The position numbers were made by a program, and so were the translations under genes. 64,000 bases of DNA from Sphingomonas corticis (GTDB lineage: Bacteria > Pseudomonadota > Alphaproteobacteria > Sphingomonadales > Sphingomonadaceae): NCBI RefSeq assembly GCF_012035195.1, contig NZ_JAAVJH010000003.1, positions 62,001 through 126,000 on the forward strand, in the 5' to 3' direction. Below the pieces are notes generated by a model. The model saw nothing but the letters and a program-made list of their open reading frames with translations, made no database searches and was not told the DNA's origin. Numbering within the stretch: the first letter of the stretch is position 1; each line of letters begins with the position of its first letter. This document shows, one piece after another, positions 29,028 through 38,954 of the stretch.

Positions 29028-29063
29028 GGGGCTCGGCGGGCGACCGCCGGGCCCCTTCGCTTT
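29028..29063 (+). terminator. Rho-independent terminator after the Bax-inhibitor gene
   Basis: GGGGCTCGGCGG (29028-29039) pairs with CCGCCGGGCCCC (29044-29055) around the loop GCGA, with one G-T pair. A T-rich run TTCGCTTT follows. Confidence 0.85.
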
Positions 29064-29065
29064 GG

Positions 29066-29851
29066 ATGGGTGCCATGCTGCTGAAGATCGACGCGCTGCT
29101 CGACTATGCCTTTCCGGCCCCCGCCGACGTGCTGCTGCAGGTGGAGGCGGCGGCGATGCCAGACCAGCGGCTGGAAGCGCAGTCGCTGGTGATCGAGAGC
29201 GACCATCCGATCCGTGCCGTGGCGGGGGAGGAGGGAATCGGCCAGCGCACCTGGGCGCGCGCCGAGCGCCGGCTGGTCGCGCGCTACGCCGCGACCGTGC
29301 GGATCGAGCGGACGCCGGTACAGCTGGAGGCGCTGCCGCCCACTCCCGTCGCGGCGCTGCCCGCGGGCGCGATCCCCTATCTGCTGCCCAGCCGCTACTG
29401 CGAGGCGGACCGGTTCGACCATTTCGTCCGCACGCGCTTCCCCGGTCTCGCCGGCGGGGCGCTGGCGACGGCACTCGCCGCGTGGGTGGAGGCGAACGTC
29501 GCCTATGACGGCAGCGTCGTGAACGGCGGCGGGGCGCTCGCCACCTTCGCCGAGCGGCGTGGGGTGTGCCGCGACCACGCGCACCTGCTGGTCGCGCTCG
29601 CGCGCGCGGGCGAGATCCCGGCGCGCTGCGTCTCCGCCTACGCTCCCGGCGTCGACCCGCCCGATTTCCACGCCGTGGCCGAACTGTGGCTCGACGGGGC
29701 ATGGCGGCTGGTCGACGCCACCGGCATGGGCAACGCCGACGACCTCGCCCGCGTGGCGGTGGGGCGCGATGCCACCGACATCGCCTTCATGACGGTGTTC
29801 GGCAGTGCGCGGATGATGGCGCAGCACGTCTCGGTCGCGCGCATCGGCTGA
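29066..29851 (+). CDS. Transglutaminase-like cysteine protease
   Basis: A 261-residue protein with the transglutaminase catalytic triad: Cys168 in RRGVCRDHAHL, His202 in DFHAVAELWL and Asp217 in RLVDATGMG. The N-terminal part is the beta-rich domain of this bacterial family (MLLKIDALLDYAFPAPADVL). It is probably a peptidase or cross-linking enzyme, cytoplasmic because no signal peptide is seen. The ATG at 29075 is an alternative start. Confidence 0.88.
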   Translation: MGAMLLKIDALLDYAFPAPADVLLQVEAAAMPDQRLEAQSLVIESDHPIRAVAGEEGIGQRTWARAERRLVARYAATVRIERTPVQLEALPPTPVAALPAGAIPYLLPSRYCEADRFDHFVRTRFPGLAGGALATALAAWVEANVAYDGSVVNGGGALATFAERRGVCRDHAHLLVALARAGEIPARCVSAYAPGVDPPDFHAVAELWLDGAWRLVDATGMGNADDLARVAVGRDATDIAFMTVFGSARMMAQHVSVARIG

Positions 29852-29853
29852 CA

Positions 29854-29878
29854 GGAACGCGCCCCACCATCGTGCGTT
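29854..29878 (+). promoter_or_regulatory. EcfG (general stress sigma) promoter
   Basis: GGAAC (29854-29858), a 16-base spacer and CGTT (29875-29878) match the alphaproteobacterial EcfG consensus GGAAC-N16/17-CGTT exactly. It lies 37 bases before the ATG of the next small gene, so that gene is probably part of the general stress response. Confidence 0.7.
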
Positions 29879-29915
29879 GGCAACATCGAGACATCATCGC
29901 GGTGGGAGAAGGACG

Positions 29916-30203
29916 ATGGGCGAGACACCGATCGACGAGCGCGCGCTGGACAGCCTGTCGGTAGCGCCCGGCAGCAACGAGCACGGCAGGGACGAGCGGC
30001 AGGACGCCGGCCGCGACGCCTCGATCGAGCGCCGGCTGAAGGACGATCCGGAGAACAGCGACGCGCGGCTGGACGCAGGCCTGGACGAGTCCATGGACGC
30101 CTCCGATCCGCCCGCCTCGACGCAGCCCGTCCACCGCAACGATCCCGCGCCCTCGTCGGGCTACGACGCGGCGGCAGAGGCGGAGCGACAGCAGGACGCC
30201 TGA
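29916..30203 (+). CDS. Hypothetical hydrophilic stress protein
   Basis: A 95-residue, highly charged protein, MGETPIDERALDSLSVAPGS, without hydrophobic segments or recognised domain. It is dominated by Asp, Glu, Arg, Ser and Ala and is probably disordered. The upstream EcfG promoter and GAGAAGGACG ribosome-binding site support real expression under stress. Similar small proteins are common in sphingomonads, but no function is known to me. Confidence 0.7.
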   Translation: MGETPIDERALDSLSVAPGSNEHGRDERQDAGRDASIERRLKDDPENSDARLDAGLDESMDASDPPASTQPVHRNDPAPSSGYDAAAEAERQQDA

Positions 30204-30261
30204 CCCCTCGACGGCGCATTGTTGCGTCATTGCCGCACTCGCTGAAACAAAAACGACACGT

Positions 30262-30305
30262 ACGCTCCGTTCGTCGCATCCATGTTGCGGTGCGGCACGG
30301 AGCGT
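30262..30305. other. Hairpin in the 30204-30404 gap
   Basis: ACGCTCCG (30262-30269) pairs with CGGAGCGT (30298-30305). An A-run (AAACAAAAACG) lies before it and TTCGTTTTC after it, and partial pairing extends outward. It may be a bidirectional terminator with a long loop or a small structured RNA. The rest of the 200-base gap has no gene I can support. Confidence 0.35.
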
Positions 30306-30404
30306 GTTCGTTTTCATGCTCGGACGATGCGGGCGTTAAGGCGGCTGTTAACCATCTTGAGGCATCGTCGTCCGCGTTGGATCACCGGGGTCGGGGATGG
30401 GACG

Positions 30405-30956
30405 ATGACAGCCAGGATGAAGCCGGCCGAAGGGTCGATGACCCTCGCGGAGATGAAGGAGTTCGCAGGGTTCGCCGCCGCCACGCAGCGGTACATCCGC
30501 CGCAGTCTGGACATCGGCCTGGACCGTGAGGACGCGCTGCAACGCTGGTCGCGCGACATCGTCGAGGCGGCGAGCATCCGCGCCCAGGCACGCCACTACG
30601 TCCGCCTGCCGGACATCCGGGCCACCGTGCCCGACGACAGCGGGCTGGACCATGCCGAGCCGCTGCTGGCGCCGCTGGTCACGCTCACCGCGTTCGACCT
30701 GGGGCAGGGGCGGATCACCAGCTTCTCCGCCTATCGCTTCCTGTACGAGCGGCTGGTCGGCGCGAAGGTGCGGCCGTGGCTGCCCGCCGCCTTCTGCTCC
30801 GCCGCGGCGATGCCGCACCTGCATCCGGAGCTGCGCCGCGCGCTGCTGCAATCGATCAGCGAGGCCGCGGCCACCGCGTCCGGCTGGTCCTCGCGCCAGC
30901 CCGCCTTCTTTCCGCATTGGGTCGAGAAGGTGGAGGCCAACGCGCTGCCGAACTGA
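30405..30956 (+). CDS. Hypothetical helical protein
   Basis: A 183-residue protein, MTARMKPAEGSMTLAEMKEF, with a middle segment RFLYERLVGAKVRPWLPAAF. It is mostly alpha helical, soluble, with no signal peptide and no domain I recognise. The ATG at 30405 has GGGGATGGGACG upstream; the frame opens earlier at 30282 but that part looks non-coding. A family-B repeat arm lies just after its stop. Confidence 0.6.
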   Translation: MTARMKPAEGSMTLAEMKEFAGFAAATQRYIRRSLDIGLDREDALQRWSRDIVEAASIRAQARHYVRLPDIRATVPDDSGLDHAEPLLAPLVTLTAFDLGQGRITSFSAYRFLYERLVGAKVRPWLPAAFCSAAAMPHLHPELRRALLQSISEAAATASGWSSRQPAFFPHWVEKVEANALPN

Positions 30957-30966
30957 GGCGGGTCTT

Positions 30967-30994
30967 CGTCATGCCGGGTTCGTCCCCGCATCCA
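30967..30994. repeat. Single arm of a family-B repeat
   Basis: The sequence starting CGTCATGCCGGGTTCGTCC resembles the left arms at 13504, 16265 and 48277. No good matching right arm follows within 100 bases, so this looks like a decayed or partial copy. It lies between two convergent genes. Confidence 0.6.
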
Positions 30995-31079
30995 CGGTGC
31001 CGCACAAGCTCGAGCGATGGGATGGCGCGTGCTCGCGGCGCAGGTGCCGGTCTCTACCGATCCCCAGGCCACGGAACCG

Positions 31080-31811
31080 CTACCGGCACGCCCGCCAGCC
31101 CATCGTGCCGCGGTTCGCCTGATCCAGGTGGAAGTGGTCGCGGTGCGCGGCGTTGTAGTCGGGGGACAGCACCGTCGCGAACAGGCCGCAGGCGCCGTCG
31201 CGCACCTCACGCAAAAAGGCGCGGTCCGCCGGCGCCCCGTTCCAGTCGTTCACCACGCTGACCCGGCGCCCGTCGGACAGGCGGAAGGCGGCGATGTCGA
31301 TCGCGTCGGCGGTGGCGTGCTCGCTCCACGATCCGGCGTCGCGCCCGTACATGCGGCGACAATTGTAGCTGCCGAAATGCTCGATGGCGACCACGCGCGC
31401 CCCCAGGTGGCGCTGCGCCGCGGGGGCGACCACGTTCCACTCCCACATAGCCAGTGCCGCCGCCACGGGACAGGCGATGCCTAGGCTGGCGGGACGATAG
31501 GGGATCGACCGCGCCCCCGCCGCGCGCAGCCGCACCGCGTCGGCATAGCCGCATCGTTCGCCGTCCCGGCGCGGCGGCAGCATCTGGTAGCGCACGCCCG
31601 CCCGCTCCAGCAGCGCGCGGCAGGCGGCGAAGTCGTCGGTCAGCGCGGTCAGCTTGCGTCCGGTGAACAGGCCCACCGGCTGCCCCAGGTCCAGCGGCGT
31701 CCACGGCAGGTCCTGCGGCCGCCCGCGCAGCACGCCCCAGGCGACGATGCCCGCCACCAGCAGCGCCGCCAGCAGCGCGGCGCAGCCCACGCCGCGCCGC
31801 ACGCGCCGCAT
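31080..31811 (-). CDS. Extensin-like family protein, membrane-anchored
   Basis: A 243-residue protein with an N-terminal membrane anchor (GCAALLAALLVAGIVAWGVL) and an extensin-like C-terminal domain. It contains CGYADAVRLRAAGA, ACPVAAALAMWEWNVV and the conserved HFGSYNCRRMYG. The motif SEHATADAID and the later DHFHLD resemble the S-x-H-x6-D and H-x-H metal sites of M15/LAS peptidases, so a cell-wall peptidase role is possible. The ATG shares one base with the upstream Nudix stop (TGATG). Confidence 0.82.
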   Translation of the reverse strand: MRRVRRGVGCAALLAALLVAGIVAWGVLRGRPQDLPWTPLDLGQPVGLFTGRKLTALTDDFAACRALLERAGVRYQMLPPRRDGERCGYADAVRLRAAGARSIPYRPASLGIACPVAAALAMWEWNVVAPAAQRHLGARVVAIEHFGSYNCRRMYGRDAGSWSEHATADAIDIAAFRLSDGRRVSVVNDWNGAPADRAFLREVRDGACGLFATVLSPDYNAAHRDHFHLDQANRGTMGWRACR

Positions 31812-32617
31812 CACCCGCGAAGCGCGCCGGTCAGCGGTTCGGACGTGACGGGATAGCCGAGGTCGTCGGGAATGCAGAGGTGGGGTACTCCGTCGCGGGT
31901 CTCCGGCCACGGCGTCACCACGCGCAGGGGGGTGTCCCGCGCATGGGCGACCGCGTCGGCATGGGAGCGGAACCGTGCCAGCCGCTCCAGGTTGCGCCGC
32001 GTGGGAAAGATGATCGACAGCTTGCCCGCGTCGGCATCGTCCAGCACGCGCTGCGCCGTCGCCCAGACCAGCCGCACGTTTTCCGTCGCGTCGACGCGCG
32101 CCGGCGGCGCGTCGTCCGGCAGGCGGGCGAGGAAGAAGCGCGTGTCGAAGATGCGCAGGTGGCGATGCTGCGGCCGCCAGCGCGCGAACGGCGTCAGCCG
32201 GTCGAGCGCCAGCGTCGCCCCGGCCTCGGCCAGCACCTGCGCGAACGGCGTGCCGGCGTGCAGCGCGTCGCGCATCGTCGCCAGCGTCGCGGCGTCCGGC
32301 GTGGCCGAGAGGCCGACCGGCAAGCCCGCCTCCTCGATGGTCTCGCGCACCGCGGCGATCCGCGCCGCGGTCTCCCAATCGTCGTCGCCCGCGCCCATCG
32401 TGGCGGCCAGCGCATGGTCGCCGGGATCGACGCGCCCGCCGGGGAAGACCATCGCCCCCGCGGCGAAGGCCATGGCCTTGGCGCGCTCCACCATCAGCAG
32501 TTCGGGCGCGCCGTCGACGCAGTCGCGGAACACGACCAGCGTGGCGGCGGGGATCGGCGGCGGCAGTTCGGCGGCGTCGACGAAGGCGTCGGCCACGGGA
32601 TCGTGCGTCTGGGTCAT
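31811..32617 (-). CDS. Nudix hydrolase (NUDT19-like)
   Basis: A 268-residue pyrophosphatase. The Nudix helix reads ETAARIAAVRETIEEAGL, with MVFPGGRVDPGDHALA upstream. The helix has one residue more than the classic spacing, as in the NUDT19-like group, which cleaves CoA derivatives or capped nucleotides. The C-terminal half (RWRPQHRHLRIFDTRFFLAR) also matches that group. The start ATG on 32615-32617 overlaps the end of the monooxygenase gene by four bases (ATGA). Confidence 0.85.
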   Translation of the reverse strand: MTQTHDPVADAFVDAAELPPPIPAATLVVFRDCVDGAPELLMVERAKAMAFAAGAMVFPGGRVDPGDHALAATMGAGDDDWETAARIAAVRETIEEAGLPVGLSATPDAATLATMRDALHAGTPFAQVLAEAGATLALDRLTPFARWRPQHRHLRIFDTRFFLARLPDDAPPARVDATENVRLVWATAQRVLDDADAGKLSIIFPTRRNLERLARFRSHADAVAHARDTPLRVVTPWPETRDGVPHLCIPDDLGYPVTSEPLTGALRG

Positions 32618-32901
32618 GCCGTCACCTCGTAGATCGTCGGTCCGGCCCAGGCGGCGGCGTCGCGGCGGATGTCGGTGACGAAGGCGATCGCCTCCGCCAC
32701 GCGGAAATGCGCGTCCAGCGCGGCGCGGTCGCGCCACGTCTCGAAGAAAACGAGGCGGTAGGGGTTCTCGCAATCGCGCGCGACGGCATGGTGCAGGCAA
32801 CCGTCCTCCGCACGGGAGCGGCGCACGTGCGCGAGCGCGCTCGCCAGGAACGCCTCGAAATTGTCCGGCCGCGCCGTCAGGCTGCCGGTGACGATCAGCA
32901 T
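32614..32901 (-). CDS. Antibiotic biosynthesis monooxygenase (ABM) domain protein
   Basis: A 95-residue dimeric alpha-beta barrel protein, MLIVTGSLTARPDNFEAFLA, with GCLHHAVARDCENPYRLVFF and ETWRDRAALDAHF. This is the ABM/quinol monooxygenase pattern; many such proteins are small oxygenases or just structural. GAGAGG stands four bases before the ATG on 32899-32901. It starts a three-gene unit with the Nudix and extensin-like genes. Confidence 0.85.
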   Translation of the reverse strand: MLIVTGSLTARPDNFEAFLASALAHVRRSRAEDGCLHHAVARDCENPYRLVFFETWRDRAALDAHFRVAEAIAFVTDIRRDAAAWAGPTIYEVTA

Positions 32902-32985
32902 CCGCCTCTCCCGCATGGATTGTCGCGCGGCATCATCGCAGCAGCGGGCGGCGCAGGGCAAGTCGAACGGGAGAAAAGGGCGGGC

Positions 32986-33061
32986 TGGTGGAGCTGAGGG
33001 GAATCGAACCCCTGACCTCTGCAGTGCGATTGCAGCGCTCTCCCATCTGAGCTACAGCCCC
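32986..33061 (-). tRNA. tRNA-Ala(CGC)
   Basis: The minus strand starts GGGGCTGTAGCTCAG and ends CAGCTCCACCA with the CCA encoded. The acceptor stem pairs over seven positions with one G-T. The anticodon stem CTGCA/TGCAG closes the loop ATCGCAC, so the anticodon is CGC, reading GCG alanine codons. The TPsiC arm has GGTTCGATTCC. Total length is 76 bases. Confidence 0.97.
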
Positions 33062-33303
33062 GCCCGCGCCCCGGATTTCGCCGGGGAGCGACGCCATTAG
33101 CGGGCCTTTTCGGGCGATGCAACACGGCTTCGCCAATCAATCGTCGATCTTGCCGAACGCCGACGGACGGTGTCGTCGCCGCGCCGGATCGTCCGTTGCC
33201 CAACCGTAACATCAGGAACCATCGTCCCGTTCGCCGCTTGATGGAGAGCAATGCGACGTCGCGGACGCGGCGCGCGTGCTTGTTCGCTTTCAGGAGGACG
33301 CTC
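33062..33303. other. Gap between tRNA-Ala and the DUF2171 gene
   Basis: No gene is supported in these 242 bases. A GGAAC at 33212-33216 is followed 16 bases later by GCTT rather than CGTT, so an EcfG promoter is not convincing. AGGAGG stands shortly before the ATG at 33304 as a clear ribosome-binding site. Confidence 0.5.
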
Positions 33304-34596
33304 ATGGGCTACGAACGCTACCCGCGCGGAAACGACCGCGATGATTATGGCCGCCGCGACACGCAGGACGAGGGCCGCGATTACGGTTCCGGACGCGCCT
33401 ACAGCTATTCCAGCGCGCGCGATTACGCGGCGAGCGGCCGCTACGACCGCGACGACGGTTTCGGCGGCGGCCGCGGAGGCCGCGACGACGACGATCGCGG
33501 CGGCTATGGCCGCAGCGAGTACGGCAATGCGGGCTACGCGCAGCAGGGCGGCGGATTCGGGCGCAGCGGCGGCGGCGGCGGTGATCGCTATCGTCAGTCC
33601 GGGCAGTCCGGATATGGCCAGTCGAGCTACGGCCAATCGAATTACGGCCAGTCGAACGAGGGTCGGTCCGGCTACGGCCAGTCGAGCTACGGCCAGTCGA
33701 ACTACGATCAATCGGGCTACGGGCGTTCGGGCGGCGGCGATCGCTACGGCGGCGGCAGCTATGGCGCGGGCCGCCAGTCGCGCTACGCGCAGGGCGACGA
33801 ATATCACGGCAGCTACGCGCATGACGGCCGCCGGTTCGAGGATGTCGGCGCACGCCGGCATTGGGACGACGACAATCGCCAGCGCGGAAGCGGCGGCGGA
33901 CGGGACTATGGCCGCCAGCCGCAGGGCTACGACTATGACGAGCGCGGCTTCATGGCGCGTGCCGGCGACGAGGTGCGGTCCTGGTTCGGCGACGAGGAGG
34001 CCGAACGTCGCCGCGAGATGGATAGCCGCTACGACGAGCGCTACTACAATCAGCAAGGTGGCCAGCAGGGCGGACAGCCGCGCGGCCGGAACGAGCGCGA
34101 CAGCGACTATCATAGCTGGCGGTCGGGTCAGATCGCGGCGCTGGACCGCGACTATGACGAATACCGGCAGGAGAACCGCTCCAAGTTCGAGAACGAATTC
34201 TCGTCCTGGCGCACCAACCGGCAGACCCAGCGCCAGTCGCTCGACCAGGTGAAGGAGCATGCCGAGGTCGTCGGCTCCGACGGCACCCACGTCGGCACCG
34301 TCGACAAGGTGCGCGGCGACCGCATCCTGCTGACGAAGAACGACGCCGACGCCGGCGGGCGCCACCACTCGATCCCATCCAGCTGGCTCGGCCAGGTGAG
34401 CGGCGACAAGGTGACACTGACGAAGACCGCGGACGAGGCGAAGCGCCACTGGCGCGACGAGGAGCAGAACCAGGCGTTGTTCGGCTACGACGACAAGGCG
34501 TCCGACAAGGGCTCGAGCCGGGCGAGCGGCGGCGACCAGGCCGGCGGCACCGACCTGAACCGCAGCTTCTCCGGCACGTACGACAAGAAGTCGTAA
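33304..34596 (+). CDS. Low-complexity protein with C-terminal DUF2171
   Basis: A 430-residue protein. The first 210 residues are a Gly/Tyr/Ser/Gln/Arg/Asp-rich low-complexity region, including eight pentapeptide units such as SYGQS and NYGQS (residues 103-142). A middle segment, RAGDEVRSWFGDEEAERRRE, and an acidic-basic helix follow. The C-terminal DUF2171 domain starts VKEHAEVVGSDGTHVGTVDK and contains KVRGDRILLTKNDADAGGRH, resembling a PRC-barrel. No signal peptide. Composition of the N-terminal part is like prion-like domains that drive phase separation; that role is inference. A strong terminator follows. Confidence 0.85.
   Translation: MGYERYPRGNDRDDYGRRDTQDEGRDYGSGRAYSYSSARDYAASGRYDRDDGFGGGRGGRDDDDRGGYGRSEYGNAGYAQQGGGFGRSGGGGGDRYRQSGQSGYGQSSYGQSNYGQSNEGRSGYGQSSYGQSNYDQSGYGRSGGGDRYGGGSYGAGRQSRYAQGDEYHGSYAHDGRRFEDVGARRHWDDDNRQRGSGGGRDYGRQPQGYDYDERGFMARAGDEVRSWFGDEEAERRREMDSRYDERYYNQQGGQQGGQPRGRNERDSDYHSWRSGQIAALDRDYDEYRQENRSKFENEFSSWRTNRQTQRQSLDQVKEHAEVVGSDGTHVGTVDKVRGDRILLTKNDADAGGRHHSIPSSWLGQVSGDKVTLTKTADEAKRHWRDEEQNQALFGYDDKASDKGSSRASGGDQAGGTDLNRSFSGTYDKKS
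33610..33729 (+). repeat. Eight tandem 15-base coding repeats
   Basis: Bases 33610-33729 encode eight pentapeptides in a row: GYGQS, SYGQS, NYGQS, NEGRS, GYGQS, SYGQS, NYDQS, GYGRS. The units are exactly 15 bases and differ mostly at the first residue. Units 1-3 and 5-7 are parallel triplets, suggesting that a 60-base block was duplicated. Confidence 0.9.
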
Positions 34597-34617
34597 GCGC
34601 CGCGACGCGAGCATGAA

Positions 34618-34650
34618 GGGCCCGGGCGGCGACGCCCGGGCCCTTTGTGT
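34618..34650 (+). terminator. Strong rho-independent terminator
   Basis: GGGCCCGGGC (34618-34627) pairs perfectly with GCCCGGGCCC (34634-34643) around the loop GGCGAC. TTTGTGT follows. It closes the DUF2171 gene before threonine synthase. Confidence 0.93.
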
Positions 34651-34680
34651 TGGCGCGGCGCGATCGTTAGGAAGCGGGGC

Positions 34681-35904
34681 ATGAACGACAATCTCGACGC
34701 CGACCGCGCCACGTTCGTCACCCATCTCGAATGTTCGCTGACCGGCGAGCACTACGAGGCGGACCGGCTGCACAATCTGTCCCGCGCGGGGCGCCCGCTG
34801 CTGGTGCGCTACGATCTCGCTGCCGTCGCGGCGGCGCTGCCGCGCGACACGCTGGAACGGCGCGCGACCGATCTGTGGCGCTGGCGCGAATTGCTGCCGG
34901 TGCGGCGCACGGAGGATGTCGTCAGCCTGGGCGAGATCGAGACGCCGCTGGTGCCGGTCCGGGCGAGCGGCGGCGCGCACGTGCTGGTGAAGGACGAGGG
35001 CCGGCTGCCCACCGGCAGCTTCAAGGCGCGCGGCCTCGTCATGGCGGTGGCGATGGCGAAGGAACTGGGCGTCACGCGCATCGCCATGCCGACCAACGGC
35101 AACGCCGGCGCGGCGCTCGCCGCCTATGCGGCGCGCTGCGGCATCGAGACGATCGTCTTCTGTCCCGAGGACACGCCCGAGGTGAACGTCCGCGAGATCG
35201 CGATGCAGGGCGCGCGCGTGTGGCGCGTCAACGGCCTGATCGACGATTGCGGCGCGATCGTCGGCAAGGGCGCGGCGGAGGGACGCTGGTTCGACTTCTC
35301 CACGCTGAAGGAACCGTACCGGATCGAGGGCAAGAAGACGATGGGGCTGGAGCTGGTCGCGCAGCTGGGCTGGCGCGTGCCCGACGCGATCTTCTATCCC
35401 ACCGGCGGCGGCACCGGGCTGATCGGCATGTGGAAGGCCTTCGACGAGCTGGAGCGGATGGGCTGGATCGGCGCGAAGCGTCCGCGGATGTACGCGGTGC
35501 AGGCGGCCGGATGCGCGCCGATCGTGCGCGCGTTCGAGGCGGGGGAGGAGCATGCCGAGCGCTGGGAGGACGCGCACACCGTCGCCGCCGGCATCCGCGT
35601 GCCGCGCGCGGTCGGCGACTTCCTGATCCTGCGCGCGGTGCGCGAGAGCGGGGGCAAGGCGCTGGCGGTCGGCGATCCGGCGATCCTCGCCGCGGTGGAC
35701 GAGTGCGCGCGGCGCGACGGCCTGCTGCTGTGTCCGGAAGGCGGGGCGACGCTGGCCGCCTATCGCCAGGCGCTGCGCAGCGGAGAGGTGGACGAGGAGG
35801 AGCAGGTCGTCCTGTTCAACTGCGCCACCGGGCTGAAATACCCGATGCCCCCGGCCGATCGGACGCTGGATCGGCACGGCGACATCGACTTCGACGCGCT
35901 CTGA
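34681..35904 (+). CDS. thrC: Threonine synthase
   Basis: PLP enzyme that makes threonine from O-phosphohomoserine. The PLP lysine is in LPTGSFKARG, the phosphate-binding region includes TNGNAGAALAAYAARCG, and TGGGTGLIGMWKA is the glycine loop. The N-terminus has a reduced form of the zinc-ribbon region (LECSLTGEHYEADRL). Length (407 residues) and the ending CPEGGATLAA match the family. The frame is open from 34645 but the ATG at 34681 is the reasonable start. Confidence 0.88.
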   Translation: MNDNLDADRATFVTHLECSLTGEHYEADRLHNLSRAGRPLLVRYDLAAVAAALPRDTLERRATDLWRWRELLPVRRTEDVVSLGEIETPLVPVRASGGAHVLVKDEGRLPTGSFKARGLVMAVAMAKELGVTRIAMPTNGNAGAALAAYAARCGIETIVFCPEDTPEVNVREIAMQGARVWRVNGLIDDCGAIVGKGAAEGRWFDFSTLKEPYRIEGKKTMGLELVAQLGWRVPDAIFYPTGGGTGLIGMWKAFDELERMGWIGAKRPRMYAVQAAGCAPIVRAFEAGEEHAERWEDAHTVAAGIRVPRAVGDFLILRAVRESGGKALAVGDPAILAAVDECARRDGLLLCPEGGATLAAYRQALRSGEVDEEEQVVLFNCATGLKYPMPPADRTLDRHGDIDFDAL

Positions 35905-35906
35905 CC

Positions 35907-36548
35907 GTGGGCGACGGCCCCGCACCCCGCCCGCCGGCCGATCCTTTCGGCGACGGACTGCTGCTGCGGCGCGTCGCGCGCTGGCTGCCCTTCGCGCTGG
36001 CGGGACATTTGCTGGTCGGTGTGCCGACGCTGCTGATCTCGCTGGTGGTGGCCTATGGCACCTACGTCCAGGCGCAGGCGACGCAGCGGATGCAGCAGGC
36101 GGCGGCGTGGCCGTTCGTCGCCTACGATACCAGCAACTACACGGACGACGGGCGGCACCGGATCAACTTCACCCTCGTCAACAACGGCGTCGGACCGGCG
36201 CTGCTGGGACCGGTGGAGCTGCGCTATCGCGGACGCGTGATCCGGTCGCCCGTCGAGTTTCTGGCGGCCTGCTGCGGCTATCGCCGGGGCGATGCGATCC
36301 AGTTGGGCACCGCCCCGCCCAGCGACGTGGCGCTGCGTCCGGGGGAGCGGATCGCCTTTCTTGAACTGGCGGACGTCCCGGCCAACGCGCGCATGATCGC
36401 GGCGATCGAGCGAGAGCGCTGGAAGCTGGACGTGCGGTCCTGCTATTGCTCGATCTTCGAGGAATGCTGGACCATCCGCGGCGTGCAGGCCAAGCCGGTG
36501 CCCGTCGCGGCCTGCCCCACCGACTGGGTCCGCTATCGCGAGCGCTGA
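35907..36548 (+). CDS. Hypothetical membrane-anchored protein
   Basis: A 213-residue protein, starting at a GTG three bases after the thrC stop, so probably co-transcribed. It has one N-terminal membrane segment, LPFALAGHLLVGVPTLLISL. A soluble periplasmic-type domain follows (RINFTLVNNGVGPALLGPVE) with several cysteines (AACCGY, SCYCSIFEECW). No domain is recognised. It ends four bases from the convergent small gene. Confidence 0.7.
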   Translation: MGDGPAPRPPADPFGDGLLLRRVARWLPFALAGHLLVGVPTLLISLVVAYGTYVQAQATQRMQQAAAWPFVAYDTSNYTDDGRHRINFTLVNNGVGPALLGPVELRYRGRVIRSPVEFLAACCGYRRGDAIQLGTAPPSDVALRPGERIAFLELADVPANARMIAAIERERWKLDVRSCYCSIFEECWTIRGVQAKPVPVAACPTDWVRYRER

Positions 36549-36552
36549 TCCG

Positions 36553-36774
36553 TCAGGCGGTGAGCGGCAGGTAGGGCGAGCAGCGACGGCGTCGCTCCAC
36601 GCCGGTGGGCGTCAGCACCAGGAAGCCGAGCTGCTCGCGCACGAGACCCAATTCCTTCAGCCGCGACACCGAGCCGCGATCGCAGGCGGCCGGCAGGATC
36701 ATGCGCGATCCTGCGCTGCGTGCCGACCATAGGAGATCCGCGACCTCGTCGGTCGCCCTGACGTTGTGACCCAT
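36553..36774 (-). CDS. Hypothetical small protein
   Basis: A 73-residue protein, MGHNVRATDEVADLLWSARS, with the end RRRRCSPYLPLTA. The middle stretch DRGSVSRLKELGLVREQLGF looks like a small winged-helix-type element, but I do not recognise a family. The ATG on 36772-36774 has GGGGGTGGA upstream. It lies between thrC's neighbour and acs. Confidence 0.6.
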   Translation of the reverse strand: MGHNVRATDEVADLLWSARSAGSRMILPAACDRGSVSRLKELGLVREQLGFLVLTPTGVERRRRCSPYLPLTA

Positions 36775-36929
36775 TCCACCCCCTGTACGGGTGAGCGGCT
36801 CCCCGGCGCCGCCATGCTTGCCACGGTTCCCCAACCGCTGCCCGCGAGTTGGGTCCGATCCGCGACGATTCGTCAATACCCCACGCAGGTTAAGGCATCC
36901 TTTTGAGACTTGTCGGGGCATTCCGCCGG

Positions 36930-38870
<1,941 letters not shown>

Positions 38871-38954
38871 GGCGCGCGCTCCTTGATCGCGGCGTGATGC
38901 CCCGCGCGAGCGGAGGTGACAAGGGAGCCGGGCGGCGCGGAAGGCGACGTGCGA

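Noticed and set aside
33204..33240. A second EcfG promoter before the DUF2171 gene
   Set aside because: GGAAC is present but the -10 at the right distance reads GCTT rather than CGTT.
33610..33729. Direct repeats resembling a CRISPR array
   Set aside because: The 15-base units are contiguous without spacers and encode a regular pentapeptide repeat in a clear gene.
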